From Paramecium sonneborni (taxonomy: Eukaryota > Ciliophora > Oligohymenophorea > Peniculida > Parameciidae): a stretch of DNA of 57,761 nucleotides. Of this stretch, positions 38,362 to 49,153 are shown one piece after another (position 1 is the stretch's first letter; each line of letters starts with the position of its first letter). The position numbers and the translations under genes are program-made. The notes beneath the pieces are model-generated. The model made no database searches, was not told the origin of the DNA, and saw nothing but the letters and a program-made list of their open reading frames with translations. The stretch covers positions 12,457-70,217 of the forward strand of contig CAJJDN010000062.1 of assembly GCA_905182985.1 (NCBI GenBank). Reading direction: 5' to 3'.

Positions 38362-39892
38362 ATAATTTATTATTTTTATATTTTCATCTCTTCACTCTCT
38401 CAATCTTATTCTTCTCTCAATCTGAGATCAAGAACTAAACTAAATAAATCATCTTTGTAATAAAAGCATAGATAAAATAAACAGAAAATGTTATTCAAAA
38501 AAACTTGATTTTATTATCAAATGTTCACTTACTCTAACAAAAATATTTTTATAATTTATTATTGGAATACATTTTCTTTATTATCAATAAATTTCGAAAT
38601 ATGGTTAGTTTAACTCTAACATTAAAATTATTTAATATTCAAGTTTAATTCTTTTTATTTGGAATATTTAATTTATTCAAATTTTAGATAACAAAATTTT
38701 TGCACTTTATTAGAGATTTTAGTGGTGAAGGATAAATTAAATTAAAAAGTTGGAGTTTACATATTCTAATCTTTTTTTAATAGAAAACAAGTATTGAAGA
38801 AGCTTTGAATAAAATTCCTTAAATTTATAAATATTTTTTATATGATTCTACTCAAGTAATTTTTCTTCTCTTTACATCATTTTCCCCTAAAATTGAAAGA
38901 ATGGATTTTAGAACAAAAGATATTTGGAAACTATTATGAAAAATAGATATTTTTATGCCAGCAAAAATTTCGAGTACAGTTCCTTCATAATACTTGTTTT
39001 ATTTAAGCTCAATTTTAAATTAAATATTATTAGAATCTCTTAGATCTTTTAAAATTATCAAAAGTAAAAGAAATATTATTACCCTTAAAATTAATCTGAA
39101 AAATTTATATTGTTCTAATAATGAAAAGAAAAAAAAACTATTTTAGCATATTTTAGATTACTACTTACTACAATACAAAATATTTAAGAAATAGATCAAG
39201 CAAAAAAATTATTTTATATAGGATTTAAATTAAAAGATTTTGTAAGATGTTAAATATTAACCTTATTTTTTAATTTTTTTTCTAAAGGAAGTTATGAATA
39301 TTTCAATATTTTTACTTTTTTACAAAAATTGCTTTTTAATAATTATAATTATCAATTATCTAATTATTTAATCATCTATAAATGGAAAATTAATGAATAA
39401 ATATTTAATCTTTTATCACTGACATTTTAACCTTATCTTATAACCTATTCAAAAACAACAATAAAACAAAAATAAATTTTTTATATAATATAATTTAAAT
39501 CATTTGTTATTCATTAGGAATCAATCATACTAGTTTCAGATCAAAGCTTTCATAATTTTTTTTTATATTGAGTAGCTAACTCACTATTCAATAAATCATT
39601 TTTTTGAATTATATCTACAAAAATTCTATAAATAAATGAAAATAAATAATAGTTCTTTAAATAAATTAAATGATATGTAAACACAAGAATAAGTATTTCA
39701 AATAGATTCTAACCTTAGTTAAATTTATTATAGATAAAAATATTAAAAACAAGAATTGTTAATAGATTTTTATATATATAATTGAATTTTTATAAGAAAT
39801 CTAATTAACATTGATAAATGGGAATTATATGAATGACATTTTATAGGATATTAGGATGTCAATTTATAAATATATATAATATGATAATAAAA
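38362..39892. other. Gene-poor stretch with faint coding traces
   Basis: Plus-strand fragments such as DFSGEGQIKLKSWSLHI near 38715 and KTSIEEALNKIPQIYKYFLYD near 38790 look protein-like, but stops and frame changes follow. No model could be built. The left part must contain the MORN gene promoter. Confidence 0.35.
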
Positions 39893-40221
39893 TCAATCCC
39901 ATTTATAATTTGTTTGTCTTCCCTCTTTTTAATACATTTCAGCTTCCTCTTACTTTTTCTTTTTTTGTTCAAATTCAATTTATGATTATGGTGTCAAACC
40001 TCTTTTTTCATAATTTTATAATCTTCTTTCTGCTGCTTAAGCAATTAATTCCTAATTTAAGTAAGATATTGATAAACATTTTGACTGAGTTATTAATTAG
40101 AATCACCACCAATAGTTCGATTGGATTTTTCTATAAAAATTAATGAATGATTACTTTTTTGATAATTGAAATCATCATAATTTGACGAGTTTTGTGATTC
40201 AGATTGAATTAGACATCCCAT
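39893..40221 (-). CDS. SVIP-like small p97/VCP-interacting protein
   Basis: ATG 40221, 26-nt intron 40052-40077, TGA 39893-39895; 100 residues. It begins MGC (myristoylation and palmitoylation type). After the intron it reads ELIAQAAERRLQNYEKRGLT and then QKKKKQEEAEMYQKE, ending NYKWD. Human SVIP has the same layout: lipidated MG-C N-terminus, an AAERR VCP-interacting motif, RGI, a lysine-rich helix and a tryptophan near the end. SVIP blocks p97 recruitment to ER-associated degradation. The first Arg of the VIM consensus (R-x5-AA-x2-R) is replaced here by an acidic residue, so binding strength is uncertain. It lies 21 nt downstream of the SF-assemblin-like gene on the same strand. Confidence 0.55.
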
Positions 40222-40242
40222 AATGTAAATTAATAATAATAA

Positions 40243-40681
40243 TCAATTTTATTCATGATTTCCTACTTATCCTTCTAGATTGGTGATTCTTAAATGTAGT
40301 TCATTTAATTTAATGGATAAAGCAGTTTTTTCACCTTTGAGATGAGTTAGTTAAGTTTGAATTCTTGAATTTTCTGCCAATTAATATCCAACTTCTCTCT
40401 TTAATTCATCATCTAAATGACTTATATTGTAAATGATAATACATTAATTCATTTTAAAGTGTTTTTAACATATCCTCAGTTTTATTAGATAATATCGATT
40501 CAAATTCATCTTTAAGTTATTTTAATGATTAGTATTCTTTTCTATGCATTTCAACAGAATCAGCAACTTCATACATAAGTGATTCTAATGAAGAGATTTT
40601 ACCTTTTAATGAAGCATTATTTTATGAATTTTCAATTGAATTAGAAGAAATGCTAAATGAACTATAATGAGTTTTTTACAT
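40243..40681 (-). CDS. SF-assemblin-like coiled-coil protein
   Basis: ATG 40681, one 22-nt intron in the second half, TGA 40243-40245; 138 residues and the spliced length is a whole number of codons. After a serine-rich head the sequence is one long coiled coil with heptad pattern: SLKQLKDEFESILSNKTEDM, ELIHLDDELKREVGYQLAEN, RIQTQLTHLKGEKTALSIKL, NELHLRITNLEGQVG. This matches the style of Paramecium SF-assemblin family proteins, which form striated ciliary rootlets next to basal bodies. It is shorter than typical SFA proteins (about 250 residues), so it may be an N-terminally truncated member. Family call is by pattern, not by alignment. Confidence 0.5.
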
Positions 40682-40739
40682 TTTAATATATATTGATAAT
40701 AATCATCTTTTCTTTTTCAATGATTTCATATATCTAATA

Positions 40740-41260
40740 AATTACTTTTCTCTTTTAGTTCCATTACTTTCAAGATCACAACTTTAAATTATACTTTATA
40801 ATTATTCTTCTTTTAGATTTTCATTAAATTCTGATGTTGATTCCCTAAAATCATCAATTGTAATATATCCTAATTGAAATCAAAGAGACATTATTTTTGT
40901 AATTTAAATCAATTTAATAGAAAATATTTACAAAATCATCATCTCTATCCGTCTCTAAATGAATGTGTAAACATCATTCTTACAAATTCTCAAAATTCAA
41001 TTATACAACTTTAATCTTAATCAATATCTGTTATCATTTAAGAAAGAACATGCTTTTTTGGTAAATATTTACAAACTAAAGCAAACACTTTTTTTAAATT
41101 CTATTACATCATTATTATTTGAATACAAAAATCAAAGATCTTTTTAAAGAAAATTATATCTATTTTTGTAGTTGTTCCTGTATTATAATCATTTGGATCA
41201 AATTTTGGTTCAGGCAGTATATATTTATTTTAGATGGGCTTAATCGTTAAGAAGGTGGAA
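40740..41260 (-). pseudogene. EF-hand protein remnant (calmodulin/CDPK-like)
   Basis: Minus-strand pieces in the correct order read KVFALVCKYLPKKH, ITDIDQDQSCIIEF (a full EF-hand loop), EFVRMMFTHSF, LFDFNQD with GYITIDDFRE one base out of frame (a second loop), and IIQSCDLESNGT (start of a third). An in-frame TGA sits directly after the first loop, and the second loop is split by a frame change. No GT-AG intron of normal size repairs either. It is a decayed calcium-binding gene, or one with errors. An intact version would bind Ca2+ through the Asp-rich loops. Confidence 0.5.
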
Positions 41261-41363
41261 TTAATTAAGATAAATTAATTTTATTTAGAAATTAAGTTGG
41301 TGTTGAAATAGTATTTTTCTTATTATTCCTATTATAATTAAATTAGATTATTAATAAAATTAT

Positions 41364-42260
41364 TCATTATTCCTATTTCAAATTCATTAAATTGGATTCA
41401 TCTCCTAAATCAAAATCTTTCAAACTGAAATCACATTTGTTTTATCTTCCCATTTCTGAAGTTACACTCTTAGTTGAAGTGATAAATTTCATAAATTTAT
41501 TTTGTCTATCTTTCCTTAAAGCTGGTTACTTAGACTCTTCAATTTATTTGATTAGTTCATATTTAAGAAAATGAGACTCTTTATTAAATTAAGGTATATT
41601 ACACTCTTTTTATCACAATTCATTATTGTAATACTCTTAATATTAAGTCGATTATTGGATTCCTCAATGAAACTAATGTAGTCTTATAATATGTTACTCA
41701 ATAACTGATCTAACAAGAACTTCAGAACTAAAGGATCTACTTAATTTGATGGGACAATCACAAATCAAAATGTCTTTATACTGATCATCATTCAATTATG
41801 TCAAACTATTTATATTATTATTACTATTATACCATTCTTTGAATCCATTATAATATTAAAACAAATCTTTTTCTGACTAAATAAATAAGATAATTTTATA
41901 CTTCGAATACTCCTACTCTATAAAATGTAATACATTTAAAGTTACCCATTTCTAAATTTTTAATGTAGACTTATTCAAAACCCACTAAAAATATACTAAT
42001 AGTTATAACTTTTGCAAAGAGTGTCATAAACTTATCTTTTATAAGTTGATAATAAAGATATTTTCTCAGGATTTGTATATAAGCAGACTCAAATATGAGA
42101 TATATTTATTACTTACACTCTCACCTGATTCTATTGAAATATCTCCTAATTTTACAGTTATTTTGACATTTAAATATTCACGAAATATAACTAATTCATT
42201 ATTTTATACATGGTATTCTTTGTCTCTAGAAAGAAAACATATTCCTTCTTAATTACCCAT
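41364..42260 (-). CDS. Unrecognised protein with MGN N-terminus (263 aa)
   Basis: ATG 42260 to TGA 41364-41366. Four introns of 29, 25, 25 and 26 nt give 264 codons including the stop, and the exact divisibility supports the model. It begins MGNQEGICFLSRDKEYHV, so Gly2 myristoylation is possible. The rest is a soluble-looking alpha/beta protein with pieces such as VKLGDISIESGESS, WYNSNNNINSLTQLNDD, DILICDCPIKLSRSFSSEVL and, near the end, KKSHFLKYELIKQIEESK and RQNKFMKFITSTKSV. I recognise no domain. It lies 45 bp downstream of the kinase gene on the same strand. Confidence 0.6.
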
Positions 42261-42305
42261 ATGATATTATGTATAATAAATAATAAACACATTATATACA
42301 AATTT

Positions 42306-43497
42306 TCATTAATTAAAATGAATTCTTCTACCCCATTCTAGACTATCCATAAGATTTTAGAATTATTATTCAGTGATTTCGGTACCCATTTGATTAGACA
42401 TGGTTCTTTCTCCTGTCATAATATCTTAAGCAAGAATCATATCATCTGAACATGCATCAACATGATTATATTAATCAAACCATGGATGTAAAGGTATTTC
42501 TAATAAATAGAATGAGTACCTTCTGCAGTTAATCTTTAATGAGGATGTGGTTTGAGTAATCTTTTAATAAGATCTCTTTAAAGTTAATTCAATTTAAGGA
42601 ATTCTTAAGAATATTGAAATTATGGATCTAATGAAGTAATTTACTCAATAGTTTCACTAATTGTTTCAGCATAAAATGGTAAAGTTTAACAAAGCATCTA
42701 ATAGAGTATGATCCCAATAGACCAGACGTCGACTCAATATAAATATTATAGATATACCTTTTTCATCATAACCTCCACCTAAAAAGACTTCTGGAGCCTA
42801 ATATAAGATGGTTCCAGTTGCAGTCCACATTTCAGTAAAGGTGTCTCTGTATTTAAATCTTTTTGATACACCAAAATCAATTAATTTAATCTAAATGTTT
42901 GGTTCAGTTTAAATTAGAATATTTTCTGGTTTTAAATCTCTGTGTGAGATTCCTCTTTAATGAATTTGACCAATAACTTGAGCCAATTATTTAATTGTGT
43001 CTTATTTCTATCTCAAAGATAGGTTGCGTTGCACTTATTCTAAATTAGGCACATCGCATAATTCTATCACTTGATAATGATGTTTTGTTTATTAGTCAAT
43101 GAATAGATCAAATGTTCGGCACACTTAAGGAATATCTTGTAATTATCTTTATAAATTGAATGTATGTATTATAGTATTGACAATTTCTGGATCATCAGTT
43201 CTAAAGCATTTTACTGCATAAACTTATATTGGTTTAGGCATTAATGACTTTGTACTTCTTTATTTTGGTATTTTATAACATTTTCTAACAACAGAATGTG
43301 CTCCTTCACCTATAATATAATTTATATGCAGTACCTATCTATTCCTATAATACATATGCATCTTTGAATCGTTATGCTGATTATACTTATTCCTATTGTA
43401 TAATTACATTTTCAATATCAACAGATCTTCTAATTCTAAGTCCTTGTTTACCAAACAATTGAGTCTTAAGTTAATTTCTAATATTTTCCTTATGCAT
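42306..43497 (-). CDS. Serine/threonine protein kinase
   Basis: ATG 43497, introns 43310-43334, 42733-42757 and 42500-42519 (25, 25, 20 nt), TGA 42306-42308; 373 residues. All core motifs are present: glycine loop IGEGAHSVV, VAIK-type lysine in VYAVKCF, catalytic loop HRDLKPEN, DFGVS, APE in LYQAPEVFLGG, and subdomain IX DVWSIGIILYQMLC. The activation loop is long (KRFKYRDTFTEMWTATGTI) with several possible phosphorylation sites. It is typical of the expanded CAMK-like kinase sets of ciliates. About 60 residues precede and 60 follow the catalytic domain with no extra domain seen. It is divergent from the ATP synthase gene, with 41 bp between start codons. Confidence 0.9.
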
Positions 43498-43538
43498 ATT
43501 AATATGAGTGAGCATATATAAATCCAATTAAATTAATT
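43498..43538. promoter_or_regulatory. 41-bp divergent promoter
   Basis: Only 41 bases separate the start codons of the kinase (minus) and the ATP synthase subunit (plus). Any core promoter for both must fit here or extend into the 5' ends of the genes. Confidence 0.45.
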
Positions 43539-44058
43539 ATGAATCGTCTTACAAATGGTGTGATAGGATTAGCTTTAAAAAACTCTTGGTTTTTTAGTAC
43601 AGCTAAAAAGGCTAAAATGGAATTGACAGTCAGAACTCCATACAAAACAATTCTTGATAAATTTGATGGTTTTTCAAGAATAGTAGCTAAGACAAATGAA
43701 GTAGTTAATTTATATAAATTAGGCTGCACTTATAATATAAAATCGTACTCCTGCTGCAGTGTATATATTACCACCAGGGCCTTTGAAAATAAAATTCACT
43801 TAAGATGTAAAAGGAATAACAGGAGATTTCTTACATTTAGGAGGCTATGTATTTGTAAATCCGTAAATAATCATGATTATAAATAATAGAGATAATTCTT
43901 GTGAAATAAATTTATTAGATGTAGTTGATAGAAAAGAAGCAAAAGTAGATTAATTTGATAAAGCTGATGTAAAAGATGCAGATACAGTTGCAGGAAGATA
44001 TGCAGGTAAAATAAGAAGAGCTGCATAACGTACATTTATCAAAAAAGCTACAGCATGA
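43539..44058 (+). CDS. Mitochondrial F1 ATP synthase delta (bacterial epsilon)-like subunit
   Basis: ATG 43539, 22-nt intron 43701-43722, TGA 44056-44058; 165 residues. The basic, Ser-containing N-terminus (MNRLTNGVIGLALKNSWFFS) fits a mitochondrial targeting peptide. Then MELTVRTPYKTIL, TPAAVYILPPGPLKIKF and GDFLHLGGYVFV follow the beta-sandwich pattern of the F1 delta/epsilon family. The C-terminal third is a charged two-helix region (VDQFDKADVKDAD, GRYAGKIRRAAQRTF). The subunit couples the c-ring to the gamma stalk. Only the first exon is open in the standard code; the true protein continues through in-frame TAA after splicing. The assignment is by pattern and is good but not certain. Confidence 0.65.
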
Positions 44059-44255
44059 TTTATAATACAAAAATAATAATTTAATGCATTATTTGAATTA
44101 TTATATATAGTATATATATATTATATATAGAAATATATTAATGAGTCTATTAATATAAAATTACATCTTAAATGAATATGATATCATATGATGTCATTTT
44201 AGCATTTAAAACCTAATTAATTGTCTTACTAATTAAAATAAAAATTAACAATTAC

Positions 44256-45070
44256 ATGAAGATCATCTTGTTAATACTATTGAGCCAGTTATTATTGGTT
44301 CATTCTTAAGAGTCTGAAGATATTATAGGATATATGTATGTATTTGCATAGGAATGGCCTGGATCAATTTGTAAATTTTAAAAGTGTACCAAAACCTATA
44401 TGGGTAACTATGATAATGCAAGATGGAATAATCATGGACTATGGCCTAATACTATGTTATCTACATCATGTGGATTTATATAAAATTGTAGAGATGAAAC
44501 ATATGATGAAAATAAATTAACTGTAGCTACTAAAACATTGATAGATGTTACATGGAATGGGATGTATTCAGATACATTTACATTCAGAAAGTAAACTATT
44601 TATATATTTATATTAGACATGAATGGGAAAAACATGGTACGTGTCATCCAGATAATTTAACATAAAATGGATATATGTCTAAAGTTGGTAATTTAAACAA
44701 CCAATATAATTACTATAAAATATTGGCATCAGTTGGAATCTATCCTGATAATGAAAGACAATTGACTGATACTGAATTCAGAGCTCCATTTACTAAAACA
44801 TTAGGTATTTCTACCGCCATGACTTATACTTGTTAAAAAGATTGTATTTTCCTTTTATTTAATTTAGCAAACACTGGAAAGTTTTATATTGCTGAAGTTA
44901 GAACATGTTTTACTTAAGCTATGAAACCTAGAACTTGTGATTGCAGTAAACCAGTTAGCGCATTTGTCACTTGTGGTAAAACATTTTATTATCCAACATT
45001 TTCATTATCTGAATAACAATAAGTTCAATTTGAAGAAATCCCTGATTTGACTGATGCATTTTTATAATGA
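44256..45070 (+). CDS. Secreted or lysosomal ribonuclease T2
   Basis: ATG 44256, introns 44591-44616 and 44844-44867, TGA 45068-45070; 254 residues. A signal peptide (MKIILLILLSQLLLVHS) precedes FAQEWPGSIC, then the two catalytic blocks of the family: CAS1 as NNHGLWPNT and CAS2 as HEWEKHGTC, each with its catalytic histidine. Paired cysteines and a late block FYIAEVRTC complete the fold. T2 enzymes cut single-stranded RNA through 2',3'-cyclic phosphate intermediates; in ciliates they act in food vacuoles or are secreted. Length is normal. The intergenic DNA upstream (44059-44255) is almost pure A/T. Confidence 0.93.
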
Positions 45071-45132
45071 ATTAAAACAATTATTCTTTTATTTCATTAA
45101 TATATATATATTATATTCAAAAACGAATATTG

Positions 45133-46133
45133 ATGATATTCTGGAATAGATTTATGTCATGGATACCTGCCATCATTTTATTAGGCATCTTTATATTCAT
45201 TTATAGTATATATTTTGTGGTATTTTATTTGCAATAATATTTAGTACAACATTCGATCTAATTTCAATGGATTAAATTTGGAAACAGTGATTTTACACAT
45301 TTTAATATTAATGTTCATTATATCATTGTTTCGAGCAATGGTAATAGAACCTGGTACAATAAAATAAGTATTTTATATGGTAAAATATTGAGGAACTTAT
45401 AGATTAAACTTGGATCTAATGGGAATAATATTAACAATAAGAGAAAGAGAAAGAGAAAGAGAGAATAACAGAATGTCGACAGAGAAGAAGTTAAAGATCA
45501 GTAAAGACATTTAAGACAGAAAATGATGAGGATAGAAGTGTAGTAAATATGGATGCAGACGAGAATTTAGAAGATTATTTTAATATGAAAAAAGATGATA
45601 ATAAATAAGGAAGAGAAAAAAGATTCTGTAAAAAATGTTGCATTCCAAAACCTTTAAGAACACATCATTGTTCTTAATGTAGATGCTGTTGGTAAAGAAT
45701 GGATCATCATTGTTAATGGATAAATAATTGTGTAGCCAAAGACAATTATAAAATATTTATTTCAATGATATTTTATGCTAGTAATTATTAATAAATTTAA
45801 TTATAGAGGCTGTCTTTTAGTTTGGGTTTCAATATCTTAATATAGGGTATTCTTAAATGTAATTGAAACAGATGTGTCAGACTTTATATTATTTATAATA
45901 GTACTTCACTATTATTTTGTTCTTTTGATTGCAGTTCTAATTACAGGTTTCTTTATATTCCATTTATATTTGATATCATAAAATAAAACTACTCTTGAGT
46001 AATTAGAAGATAAACCAGATGTATTACTACTAAATCATTATTTTAGAGATAAAATTATAATTAAGGAGTTTGGTAAAATTTTAAAACCATAATGGGACCT
46101 AATATTCTATTATGGTTTTTACCAGTTTAATGA
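45133..46133 (+). CDS. zDHHC-type protein S-acyltransferase
   Basis: ATG 45133, five introns (45217-45244, 45368-45392, 45781-45806, 45826-45845, 46021-46046), TGA 46131-46133; 291 residues. Two N-terminal helices end in EPGTI (the DPG motif). A charged, GAGAAA-repeat-encoded EKEKEKER stretch is followed by the cysteine-rich domain CKKCCIPKPLRTHHCSQCRCC and the active site MDHHCQWINNCV. Two further helices flank the conserved TTLE in NKTTLEQLE, and the protein ends ILLWFLPVQ, as in many family members. It palmitoylates cysteines on membrane proteins. Neighbouring proteins with MGC or MGGNC N-termini are possible kinds of substrate, but that link is only suggestive. Confidence 0.93.
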
Positions 46134-47110
46134 TATATTATAATATCATCAAAATAAATTATATATTAAGAAACTATATAAGTTAAATCATTTATTATCA
46201 TCTTTAGGTATAAAATCCCAAGTCTTTTTCTTATTATTTTATCAAATTAGTAAGATTTTACTTTATTTCTAATCTTCTTGTTGTCATTGGAGATCTGTCT
46301 AAAGATTTTTTTGATAAAGATTTTAATAATATTGAAGCAGAACAAGTACTTATTCCTTTACCTTAAAAATTTGAAGAACTTGGAACAGAATAAATTGATA
46401 TTTAATATTTATTCTTACTCTATTAAAATAAATAATATTCTGTACTTAATTAATTTCTACTTTTCTTTTGATTTCTTAATCTTCTTTCTTTCCCTTCCAT
46501 TATCTTTCTGTTTAACAATATCTCTATTATACAATTTAATCATATTGATTCATTAGCTGTTGAAAATTTATTTTATTATCAGGAATTTAGGGTATTAATA
46601 ATTTTGGTATGATAACATTTTTATTTATATTAATATTTCCTACTTATTTTACATTCTTTTTAGTTATGCTAGTTTTCTTTGGTAAAAGTTTCATCAATTA
46701 ACTATTTGTAAATTTGTTTATATCTCTTATTACTATTGAAATATCCTTATCATTTTATTAATAATATAACTAATGTACAGAATTAGAAGTATTCAAATAG
46801 TTCATTTTTCTATTTGTAATTGGTTGCATCTTCTAAAAAGATATATTAGAACTTGAATAAATATTATGTTCTGAAGTTTCATAACTTATTTATCTATTTT
46901 CATATTAATCGATATCAGATGATAAACTATTAAAAATAACAGAAATACTCAATATTTTAGGTTGTATTGAAAAGGATTGGATAATTATTGGTGGCTGCCA
47001 CATAGTTTACAGGTTATTTTTACAATTTTTACAGTTTAGTGTTTCGCTTCAAAACAATCTGATGTGCTGTAACGATTAACAAATTGGGTATTGGAATCTG
47101 AGACACAATT
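46134..47110 (+). pseudogene. Unrecognised coding traces
   Basis: Two plus-strand stretches look protein-like. One around 46270-46470 reads LSKDFFDKDFNNIEAEQVLI and IPLPQKFEELGTEQIDI. Another around 46560-47108 is an open frame of about 180 codons with hydrophobic blocks (MITFLFILIFPTYFTFFLVM) and a HEAT-like part (KITEILNILGCIEKDWIIIG). They are not in one frame and no start is obvious. Probably remnants of a helical-repeat protein; no family recognised. Confidence 0.3.
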
Positions 47111-48084
47111 GATTGATTATACGCTATAGTACCTTGAATTGTAGTTTGCAAATTATTTATTTCTACTCAAATCTATTGTAATATTTTGTTAAATATTCAT
47201 TATCATCATTAAAGTACAACAAATCCTTATATAATATAACATGATCTATTGCCAAATTTCCCAATATTTCTGATATTGATTTGCCAAAATAAAAATGAAA
47301 AGAATTATAATACCTATTAAAATGGTCAAATTTAATACTTCTTCTTTAAATAATCAATTTAGAATTATGATAAAGAACTTTAACATAATCTACATTCTTT
47401 ATATTATTTATATTACATAATTTTAATAATTATTTTATTCTAATCTAACACAACTACAAAATTTTTAAATAACACTTAAATCACTTCTATATACTTTCTA
47501 AGATCTTTCTATTGATCTTTTCAAATCTACTTTTCTTAACAAAAATTTTTAAAACTTTAATATCTCTTGCTTTTATCTGTTTTATTTTTTAATCTTCCTT
47601 ATAACCATCTCCTAAATATATTTGTTGATGGTCTACTTAATAATTATATGAATTCAAAGATAATTTTATTCTTTAAAATTAAAAAATTTTAGTAAATTAG
47701 TCTTATTTTTTATCATCAAGAACTTTTGAGGAATAGAAAAATCCAATAAATTAAAATAAATTAGACAAATCCAATAAGCTAAATCTTGATTTTAAATGAG
47801 ATATACTTGAATTGATGAAATGAAGTAAATATGTTATATTATTAATCTTATGGCAATTAAAGATAATCATTATTAAAATAACTTAGATTTATTATAAACT
47901 GTAAATAAATTTGAGTTATTACTCCAGTATTAGACTTAATTTATAATTTAATCAAAAGTTAAGTGTAATTGTTTATAAAATGTGTTTTTCTTGAATGTTG
48001 AAATATAAATTCATCCTAAGTCTTATATTGTGGATTTATTTGCATGAAAATAAACCCATTAATTAAAATTTTTAATTATAATAA

Positions 48085-49152
48085 GAAATATAAAATGGAT
48101 TCAAAAAAACTTAGTAAAATTATTGAACTGATTTCTCTATCTATCGCAATAAGAATAAAAAATAATATAGACATCAAAATGATTACCAGTGTTAACTTGT
48201 CTAATGAAAACTGATTTTAATTATTCAATTTCATTTTCATGTTATTCTTTATGGATTTCAATAGATGAAAAAGTTAAGTCTCTTCTGGTAATCAATATTC
48301 ATAAGCATATTTTAGTTTATGGTATTGATTTGAATCTTAATTTTAATATATTTAATTCAGCTATTATCAGTTGGGTCTATTTTGACTGCAACTCAAAAAA
48401 TAATCCTGTTTGGGGATACTTACACCGTGTTCATATCTTTTTTATTTTTATTAGAATTGTCAATGTAATTAGATTAGCTCTATTTTAGCCATCAATTCTT
48501 ATAAAGTAAATCAAACTTAAGTTAGTAATTCTAAACATTTATTATTAGCTAGTTCATTATAGAATCTTTAATAGATTGACCTCAATTTATTTCCTCAAAT
48601 AAACAAGGGCCTTAAGTTAATATTTATCAAATAAAAATTCATTCCAATTTATATTAACTTTAAATTATTATTTAGTCTAAAACTAAAATTACTTATCAAA
48701 CTCTTTCAAATATTATACAAACATTTAATAACTTTCCTTATTATCTAACACCTTTATTTAATAATTTATTTTATTTTCTGTTTCACTATGAAAAATTCAA
48801 AATTGAATAAAGTTCAAACGAATTTTTGTTCCATTCATTCAATCTATTCAATTCTCCAAAATTCACTTATTTTTCAGTCAATTCAAATTTCAACCTAGGA
48901 AATTAATCATTTTTTTTATCTCAAAGAACAAAAAAATAAAATAAAATTTAAAAAGTTACATAAAATAATTTTATTTAAATTAAATCTTACCAATTTAAAC
49001 AAATTTTATGAAATCTGATTAATGGTCAACAAAGCCTTTCATTAAATCATACAATTTGAGATTAATAAAAACTGACTTTTAATTTAGAATTGATGCAATA
49101 AGCTTTTATAATTATAATTAATTTTCGACTAATTGTTTAAAGAATTTAATAT
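48085..49152 (+). repeat. Direct duplication 4, left copy (1,068 bp)
   Basis: Appears identical to 49154-50221, separated by a single N at 49153; same unmerged-overlap pattern as the other four. Confidence 0.9.
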
Positions 49153-49153
49153 N

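Noticed and set aside
39990..40040. A 41-nt intron first considered in the SVIP-like gene
   Set aside because: A 26-nt intron at 40052-40077 also restores the frame, fits the size of all other introns, and yields a coherent AAERR-containing protein.
39910..40143. A hydrophobic plus-strand standard-code frame
   Set aside because: It is the antisense shadow of the SVIP-like gene, which reads through with the ciliate code after a 26-nt intron.
48189..48488. A 99-codon standard-code open frame, repeated at 49258-49557
   Set aside because: It contains no glutamine and no domain, lies in gene-free DNA, and is doubled only because of the assembly overlap; chance frames of this size are expected.
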